Of a stretch of 27,368 nucleotides of DNA, positions 22,321 through 27,368 are shown in pieces. Numbering within the stretch: position 1 is the stretch's first letter; every line of letters starts with the position of its first letter. Position numbers and translations under genes: made by a program. This DNA comes from CAYQJV01 sp964417925 (GTDB lineage: Bacteria; Hydrothermota; Tepidihabitantia; B3-TA06; CAYQJV01). The stretch lies in NCBI GenBank assembly GCA_964417925.1, contig CAYQJV010000020.1, positions 1-27,368 on the forward strand, in the 5' to 3' direction. Under the pieces are notes generated by a model, which ran no database searches, was not told where the DNA came from, and saw only the letters and a list, made by a program, of their open reading frames with translations.

Positions 22321-23267
22321 GAAACTATCTCTGTTCCTTCTTTCCCATTTAAAGCATCAACCATATGATAAGGGTCTGTAATTATTACTCTTTTTCCTCC
22401 TTTTTTTAAAAACTCTATCCCTGCTTTTATCTTCGGCCCCATACTTCCTGGAGGAAACTGTCCTTCTTCAAGATACTTTTCGGCTTCTTTAACCGTGATT
22501 TTTTTAATTTTTTGGGCATAAGGTTTTCCGTAGTTTAGATAAACTGCATCCACCTGTGTGGAAATTAAAAGAGTAGTTGCATTTATCTGCGTTGCAAGTA
22601 AAGATGAAGCAAGGTCTTTATCTATAACTGCATGAATACCAACCAGTTCTCCATTTTTCCTCACCACAGGTATTCCACCTCCTCCTACGCATATCACAGA
22701 GATATCTGCACTAAGAAGTGTTTTTATGGTCTCTACTTCCACTATCTCTTTGGGCATAGGTGATGGTACAACTCTTCGGTACCCTCTTCCAGAATCTTCC
22801 TTCATTATCCAACCATACTCTTTTTGTAATTCCTCTGCTTCTTCTTTTGTGTACCAAGGCCCTATAAACTTTGTTGGGTTTTTAAAAGCAGAATCTTCTT
22901 CATCCACCACCACCCTCGTCACAATTGTTGCGATTCTCTTTTTATTTTTTCTCTTTCCCAGTTCATTCTCAATAGCCTGGGAAAGAATATAACCTATTGA
23001 TGCCTGAGTATAGGCATTGGCAATATCAAGAGGAGTCTCATGGAGTAAAGGCTCTTGTTTTTTAGCAAAAAATGACTGCAAAAGAATATCTCCGACTTGA
23101 GGACCATTTCCATGCGTAATTGCAACTGTATAATCCTTTTCCATTATCTCTGCAATTCTTACTGCAGTGAGTTTTACCCTTTTCTGTTGTGCTTCATATG
23201 AAATGTACCTGGTACCCTTTTCAACCAATGAATTTCCACCCACTGCTATTACAATATACTCTTTCAC
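22317..23267 (-). CDS. arcC: Carbamate kinase
   Basis: 316 residues, the standard length. Catalyses carbamoyl phosphate + ADP to ATP + ammonia + CO2, normally the last step of arginine, agmatine or purine-ring breakdown, and can run backward. Seen: AVGGNSL at 8-14, THGNGPQVGD at 51-60, CVGGGGIPVV near 195, VIDKDLASSLLA near 215, and FPPGSMGPKIKAG near 270. Starts with GTG, since the overlapping ATG is out of frame. No arginine deiminase or ornithine carbamoyltransferase is adjacent. It heads its own transcription unit with a leaderless-type promoter. Confidence 0.94.
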   Translation of the reverse strand: MKEYIVIAVGGNSLVEKGTRYISYEAQQKRVKLTAVRIAEIMEKDYTVAITHGNGPQVGDILLQSFFAKKQEPLLHETPLDIANAYTQASIGYILSQAIENELGKRKNKKRIATIVTRVVVDEEDSAFKNPTKFIGPWYTKEEAEELQKEYGWIMKEDSGRGYRRVVPSPMPKEIVEVETIKTLLSADISVICVGGGGIPVVRKNGELVGIHAVIDKDLASSLLATQINATTLLISTQVDAVYLNYGKPYAQKIKKITVKEAEKYLEEGQFPPGSMGPKIKAGIEFLKKGGKRVIITDPYHMVDALNGKEGTEIVS

Positions 23268-23272
23268 ATAGA

Positions 23273-23300
23273 ATTTTAGTTAACTTTGCTTTGAAGTCAA
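23273..23300 (-). promoter_or_regulatory. Promoter of the arcC operon, leaderless layout
   Basis: Minus strand: TTGACT (23300-23295), a 16-base spacer and TAAAAT (23278-23273), then five bases (TCTAT) to the arcC GTG at 23267. There is no Shine-Dalgarno sequence. The -35 box starts about six bases after the stop of the upstream UPF0282 gene. Confidence 0.7.
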
Positions 23301-23306
23301 GAAATT

Positions 23307-24365
23307 CTACAGCGTGAGTACCTTGGGTTGGTATCCAAGAAATTCTGCAGCTGTGAGAATCTTTTTATTTTCTATCTCAGCCTTATTCCACACTTCTACA
23401 GTTTTTTGTCTAAATTTTTTTTCTCGTGGAAGATGATGATCGTATATTATGAGTCTTGCATTTGTATTCTCAATTATTCTTACCATATTTTCTATTGCCC
23501 TTTTTAAATTTACTCTTATCAGAAGATAACCAAACATGTATGTCATCGGACCGTCAATTATGAGTATATCAGGATTCTCCTTTATTATCCATTCTGCATA
23601 ATCCTCTATTATAGGGCCATTTAAATCACTGGTATGGATTAATTTTTCACCTTTGTACTCTATTACAGTTGCAAATACCCATCCAAGTTTTGAAAACTCA
23701 ACACCATGAAAAAGAGGCTTTGTAAACCTTATTTTTGTATTTTTAAACTTAAACTCCTTACCTTCAGCAAATTTTATTTTTAATTGGCCAAAATCCTTTT
23801 CAGGTATTCTTAAATAAGAATTCCATTTCTCTGCCAGCACAGAAAACCACTTTACTCCCTTTTTTAAAATTTCCTTCCTTCTTTTAGTATAATCTCCAAA
23901 ATCTCTATTCACTGCAACAGAAATTTCTTTTAATGGGTCAGGATAACTCTTGTTCTGCTTTTCCCATGTTTTTTCAGGGTTTCTTATATTTCCAAATTTT
24001 TTAAACAGTTTATAATAAAACTGCTCTGCTCTTTTCCTTTGAGAATCATTGATATATTCGTTTGGATTTTTTGCAAAAATAATTTTGTTTGCATATATTT
24101 CTAATTCATCTGGAAAGTAATGGTCATGATGATAATGAGATATTACAATTATATCTGCTTCTTTTGCAGCTTTTTTTATGGCTTTTTTACCTTCTCTTTT
24201 CCATAACATCTTCTTATAATTACTTGCAGGAAATCCTTTCTGCATTGCTGCAATCCCAGGATCTATAAGTACCGCAACATCCGGTGTTTTTACAAGTGTA
24301 CACGAACTCTTTGCTCCCATTGAATCAAACCATACTGGAATAAATTCTAATAACCTATTTTTCAA
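23307..24365 (-). CDS. UPF0282-like metallo-beta-lactamase fold hydrolase
   Basis: 352 residues. N-terminal FIPVWFDSMGAKSS and LIDPGIA (8-39), HYHHDH at 77-82 as the HxHxDH metal motif, AKNPNEYINDSQRKRAEQF near 97-115, an IHTSDLNGP segment with the bridging Asp, and a C-terminal IIYDHHLPRE. This combination is that of UPF0282, which I know mainly from archaea. The substrate is unknown. It starts with TTG at 24365, supported by an AAAGGAAG site; it overlaps mnmA by 11 bases and is the third gene of the pepA run. Confidence 0.85.
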   Translation of the reverse strand: MKNRLLEFIPVWFDSMGAKSSCTLVKTPDVAVLIDPGIAAMQKGFPASNYKKMLWKREGKKAIKKAAKEADIIVISHYHHDHYFPDELEIYANKIIFAKNPNEYINDSQRKRAEQFYYKLFKKFGNIRNPEKTWEKQNKSYPDPLKEISVAVNRDFGDYTKRRKEILKKGVKWFSVLAEKWNSYLRIPEKDFGQLKIKFAEGKEFKFKNTKIRFTKPLFHGVEFSKLGWVFATVIEYKGEKLIHTSDLNGPIIEDYAEWIIKENPDILIIDGPMTYMFGYLLIRVNLKRAIENMVRIIENTNARLIIYDHHLPREKKFRQKTVEVWNKAEIENKKILTAAEFLGYQPKVLTL

Positions 24366-25377
24366 CAGCTTCCTTTATTATTCCTCCAGCTACAACCCTA
24401 TCTTTTTTATCATAAAAACAAGCTATCTGCCCTGGGGTAACTGCTTTTTGAGGAGTCATAAATTCCACATGTAGTTCATCCTTTTTTCTTCTGACCAAAC
24501 ATTCTGCTTTTCTATGCCTGTATCTTATCTTCACCCATAATTGCTCCTCTGCTATATCTTTGTAAAAGTTAACACTTTCTACAAACATTTTTTTAAAAAA
24601 AATTTTTTCTGCCTCAGCCACAATAACAAGATTTTCTTCAGGTATTATCCTCTTTACATAAAGAGGAACATGATAAGAAATCCCTACTCCTTTTCTCTGC
24701 CCAATGGTAAACCTGTAATACCCATTATGTACTCCAAGAATTTTACCATCTTCTGTTATAATTTTTCCTTCTTTTTTCCCAAAAATCTTCTCAAGAAATT
24801 CCCCAGTAGTTTCATCTTTCAAAAAACATACATCCTGACTCTCTCCTTTTTTATCAATAAGTCCATTTTCCTCTGCAATTTTAACCACATCTTCTTTTGT
24901 TAAATTCTCAAGAGGAAAAATAGCATTTTTAAACCATTCTTGAGGTATAAGACATAGAAAATACTCTTGACTTTTACTCTTATTCTTTCCTGGCTTTAAA
25001 AATACTTTATCTTTCTCTTTTTCCAGACCTGCATAATGCCCAGTGGCTATTTTATCCGCCCTTATTTTTTCTCTATATTCTAAAAGAATTTTAAACTTTA
25101 TCTCTCTATTGCATATATTGCAGGGATTTGGAGTTCTTCCTCTTTTATACTCCTCAATAAAATACTTCACCACCTTTTCTTGAAATTCCTCTTGAGCATC
25201 CACCCTTATCAGTTGAATACCAAGCAATGCACATACCTTTTCTACATTTCTTATATCACAACATTTTGATTCGCCTATTTCAATATTGACACCGTATACC
25301 TCGTATCCCTTTTTTTTTAATAAAAACGCTGCAACTGAACTATCCACCCCTCCACTCATTCCAACAACTACTCTCAT
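24355..25377 (-). CDS. mnmA: tRNA 2-thiouridylase MnmA
   Basis: 340 residues. Inserts sulfur at position 2 of the wobble uridine 34 in Lys, Glu and Gln tRNAs. The ATP pyrophosphatase loop GMSGGVDSSV is at 6-15; TPNPCNICNREIKF has C86 and C89, where C89 aligns with the catalytic Cys of the DILC motif in E. coli; SQDVCF has C184, the second catalytic Cys. The C-terminal beta-barrel (about 260-340) carries TIGQRKG and TPGQIACFY. Further Cys lie at 39-40 and 49. The ATG overlaps the pepA stop (ATGA). Confidence 0.95.
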   Translation of the reverse strand: MRVVVGMSGGVDSSVAAFLLKKKGYEVYGVNIEIGESKCCDIRNVEKVCALLGIQLIRVDAQEEFQEKVVKYFIEEYKRGRTPNPCNICNREIKFKILLEYREKIRADKIATGHYAGLEKEKDKVFLKPGKNKSKSQEYFLCLIPQEWFKNAIFPLENLTKEDVVKIAEENGLIDKKGESQDVCFLKDETTGEFLEKIFGKKEGKIITEDGKILGVHNGYYRFTIGQRKGVGISYHVPLYVKRIIPEENLVIVAEAEKIFFKKMFVESVNFYKDIAEEQLWVKIRYRHRKAECLVRRKKDELHVEFMTPQKAVTPGQIACFYDKKDRVVAGGIIKEAVEK

Positions 25378-26867
25378 TGCTCAAGAAAAAACTGAATTAA
25401 AGTTCTTGTTCCAATACCAGTTCCTCCCTTTTTTAAATATCCTTTATCCTTTTCATATATCTCTTTTCCTGCAACATCTATATGTAGCCATTTTGATTTC
25501 TCAACAAATTCCTTCAAAAACATTGCAGCAGTAATAGGAGAGGCTTTTCTGCCACCACTATTCTTTATATCTGCATAAAGACTTTTTAACTGCTCTTTGT
25601 ATTCAGGAAACAACGGCATTTCCCAAAATTTTTCTCCTGTAAATTCTCCTGCCTTTATCAACCTTTCAACAAGGGATTTTTCATTTGAAAATACAGCAGA
25701 AGTAACATCACCAAAAGCAACTACAGAACCACCGGTAAGTGTTGCAATATCTATTATTGGATCCGCTCCAAGTTCTTCTGCATAAGAGATAGCATCTGCA
25801 AGGATAAGCCTTCCTTCTGCATCAGTGGATATTATTTCAACTGTTTTACCTTTATACCCAGTTAAAATATCCCCGGGTTTTATTGCCTTTCCATCAGGCA
25901 AATTAAAAACAGCAGGAACCATTCCCAGAATATTTTTCTTTATACCTAATTTTGCAAGAGCATAAATAACAGCAAAAACCACAGCTCCCCCTGCCATATC
26001 CCCTTTCATGGTATCCATTCCTTGAGATGGTTTTAAGGAAATCCCTCCACTATCAAACATTACTCCCTTACCTATAAGACCATACCATTTATCACTTTTT
26101 TCATCTCCCTTGTATCTTACAATGATAAGTCTTGGAGGATATGCACTCCCTCTTCCTACACCAAGTATTAACCCAAATCCATTTTCTTCAAGCCATCTTT
26201 CATCCTTTACCTCCACTTCTACCCCTATCTCTTCAAACATTTCTTTTACTCTTTCTGCAAAGTTTTCAGGCGTTAATACATTACTCGGTTCATTTATAAA
26301 ATCTCTTGCAATATTTTGCGCCTCTGCAGTTATCCTCCCTATTCTTATTCCTTTCTCAATTTCTTTTACTTTTTCTTCATCTATATCAATAATTTCAAGC
26401 TCTTTAACATCACATTCATCTTTTACCCTTTTCATATACCTTTTGAATTCATATACTCCAAGCAACACTCCTTCAATGATACATTGGGAAGACAAAAACG
26501 CTTTCATCCCACCTATCCCTGCTCCATGGAGAATGGTTGTAATTTTATCTATTCCTCTCTGTTTTGCCTCCCTTGCAAATTTAGAGGCAATAAATCTTAT
26601 TGTATCAAAGTTAAACTCTTCAGGTCTTCCCAAACCTATTATCATTATTCTTTCTGCAGGTATTTTACCCTGAGTATAAATTATTGTAACCTCTCCTTTT
26701 TTACCTTTAATCTCGTTCTTATTGATAAGTTCTGAAATTAACCCTCCAATAGCTTTATCAACAACTCCTGTAGCTCCCTTAGGGGTTTCAACTCCCTCAA
26801 ATAGATTAACAACAAGCAAGGGGGTTTCTACCTCTGTTACTGAAATTTTTTTACTTATAATCTGCAT
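25374..26867 (-). CDS. pepA: Leucyl aminopeptidase (M17 family)
   Basis: 497 residues. Releases N-terminal residues from peptides using two metal ions, in the cytoplasm as a hexamer. Metal and catalytic residues match the E. coli enzyme with an offset of three: K267, D272, D290, D349 and E351 as ligands, K279 and R353 as catalytic residues. These lie in GKGVMFDSGGISLKPSQG, TMKGDMAGGA and STDAEGRLILADA. The C-terminus KKGGTGIGTRTLIQFF is typical. The ATG is preceded by AAGGAGG, and a promoter lies about 40 bases upstream. First gene of the pepA-mnmA-UPF0282 run. Confidence 0.96.
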   Translation of the reverse strand: MQIISKKISVTEVETPLLVVNLFEGVETPKGATGVVDKAIGGLISELINKNEIKGKKGEVTIIYTQGKIPAERIMIIGLGRPEEFNFDTIRFIASKFAREAKQRGIDKITTILHGAGIGGMKAFLSSQCIIEGVLLGVYEFKRYMKRVKDECDVKELEIIDIDEEKVKEIEKGIRIGRITAEAQNIARDFINEPSNVLTPENFAERVKEMFEEIGVEVEVKDERWLEENGFGLILGVGRGSAYPPRLIIVRYKGDEKSDKWYGLIGKGVMFDSGGISLKPSQGMDTMKGDMAGGAVVFAVIYALAKLGIKKNILGMVPAVFNLPDGKAIKPGDILTGYKGKTVEIISTDAEGRLILADAISYAEELGADPIIDIATLTGGSVVAFGDVTSAVFSNEKSLVERLIKAGEFTGEKFWEMPLFPEYKEQLKSLYADIKNSGGRKASPITAAMFLKEFVEKSKWLHIDVAGKEIYEKDKGYLKKGGTGIGTRTLIQFFLEQ

Positions 26868-26906
26868 AAAACCTCCTTGTTAATTTTCTTCAATACTTCA
26901 CAATCT

Positions 26907-26934
26907 ATTTTAATTTCTATCCCTAAAAAGTCAA
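26907..26934 (-). promoter_or_regulatory. Promoter of the pepA operon
   Basis: Minus strand: TTGACT (26934-26929), a 16-base spacer and TAAAAT (26912-26907). Unlike the arcC promoter of the same form, it sits about 40 bases upstream of the start, leaving a leader of roughly 33 bases with a strong AAGGAGG site. Confidence 0.7.
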
Positions 26935-27013
26935 ATATATGATTAAGTCACCACCCAAATCTTAACCAAAAACAAAACCTTTTCCATATTTTGGAAAGTA
27001 AATTTTCTACAGC

Positions 27014-27041
27014 TTGACATTTTAAAATTTATAGGTATTCT
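27014..27041 (+). promoter_or_regulatory. Probable promoter of the secreted FG-GAP-type gene
   Basis: TTGACA (27014-27019), a 16-base spacer and TATTCT (27036-27041). The -10 box matches the consensus at four of six positions. A leader of about 32 bases follows, carrying AAAAGGAGGT (27065-27074) ahead of the ATG at 27080. The region 26868-27079 between this gene and pepA holds only the two divergent promoters. Confidence 0.55.
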
Positions 27042-27079
27042 TCTCTGTTGGCACAAAATTTCAGAAAAGGAGGTACACA

Positions 27080-27368
27080 ATGAAAAAACACCTTTGCTTA
27101 TCACTCATAATAGTGAGTTTTCTGCTTGCCCAAAAAGTGGTGGTACAGACCGATTGGCATGGTGGTCCTGGGGTTCTGGGTCCTGTGGATGACTGGGGAA
27201 TATACTTCTTCTCCTCAACAAACATAAACTATCTCTATGAGTATGGAAGGATCTCCCTTGCAGCTGAGATGAATACCTCTCCTACAAGAATACAGATATT
27301 TGATGAAAGAACCGGGTCTCAGGTGCAGACGGGAGACCTTGACAATGATGGTGATGCTGATGTTGTGG
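27080..27368 (+). CDS. Secreted protein with FG-GAP/VCBS-like repeat, N-terminal part (3' truncated by window edge)
   Basis: 96 codons are visible. A signal peptide (MKKHLCLSLIIVSFLLAQ) is followed by a Trp/Gly-rich stretch (TDWHGGPGVLGPVDDWG) and then an Asp-rich GDLDNDGDADVV loop, the calcium-binding type seen in FG-GAP and VCBS propeller repeats, which suggests an exported surface or extracellular protein. Starts at ATG with a strong AAAAGGAGGT site. The 3' part is outside the window, so overall architecture and any sorting domain cannot be judged. Confidence 0.82.
   Translation, partial: MKKHLCLSLIIVSFLLAQKVVVQTDWHGGPGVLGPVDDWGIYFFSSTNINYLYEYGRISLAAEMNTSPTRIQIFDERTGSQVQTGDLDNDGDADVV

Noticed and set aside
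26110..26673. 187-residue plus-strand open frame antisense to pepA
   Set aside because: Ser/Ile/Pro-rich composition is a mirror of a Lys/Glu-rich coding strand, and pepA is secure on the other strand.

Overview
AT-rich bacterial chromosome, almost entirely coding, with genes in tight overlapping runs on both strands. GyrA, bL27, UvrC, MnmA and DprA mark it as bacterial. A lipoprotein, an LpxB-like glycosyltransferase and a secreted protein with a type IX-like C-terminal sorting domain suggest a Gram-negative-type envelope related to the Bacteroidota/FCB or WOR-3-like lineages. An archaeal-type RtcB, an archaeal-type UPF0282 metallohydrolase and Lys/Glu-rich proteins would fit a thermophilic candidate phylum such as WOR-3. 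That placement is inference; there is no rRNA in the window.

Layout. (1) 2-3544, plus strand: 3' end of a phosphate butyryl/acetyltransferase, ridA, a TPR protein, a GT4-like glycosyltransferase and an orphan hydrogenase-maturation protease. (2) 4936-3546, minus strand: rpmA (bL27), an UlaG-like metallohydrolase and a coiled-coil protein. (3) 5071-8316, plus strand: rtcB directly abutting uvrC, fired from a consensus promoter divergent to rpmA. (4) 8317-8719: a non-coding gap holding a 279-bp MITE-like element with 16-bp inverted ends. (5) 8720-9334: GloB-like metallohydrolase with its own promoter. (6) 9389-19587, plus strand: a ten-gene run gyrA, dCMP deaminase, rsmD, coaD, obg, dprA, lpxB-like, C11 peptidase lipoprotein, DUF1858 protein, secreted Asp-box protein. 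(7) 23267-19570, minus strand: arcC, a Bacteroidota-type orphan family often mislabelled asparagine synthetase B, a DUF89 phosphatase and a HAD phosphatase. (8) 26867-23307, minus strand: pepA, mnmA, UPF0282. (9) 27080 to the end: start of a secreted FG-GAP-type protein divergent from pepA.

Most striking points. Three transcription units (GloB-like gene, gyrA, arcC) share one promoter layout, TTGACT-N16-TANNNT, ending 5-7 nt before the start codon with no Shine-Dalgarno sequence, which predicts leaderless mRNAs. Other units (rpmA, rtcB, pepA, the last gene) have similar promoters but normal leaders with strong Shine-Dalgarno sites. The LpxB-like protein lacks the Asp at the position of E. coli D98 and has GNP instead of GHP. 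The arcC operon joins carbamate kinase to an uncharacterised amidotransferase-like protein and two small-molecule phosphatases, and is the best candidate here for an undescribed pathway. No CRISPR array, tRNA, rRNA, phage or recognised defence system was seen.
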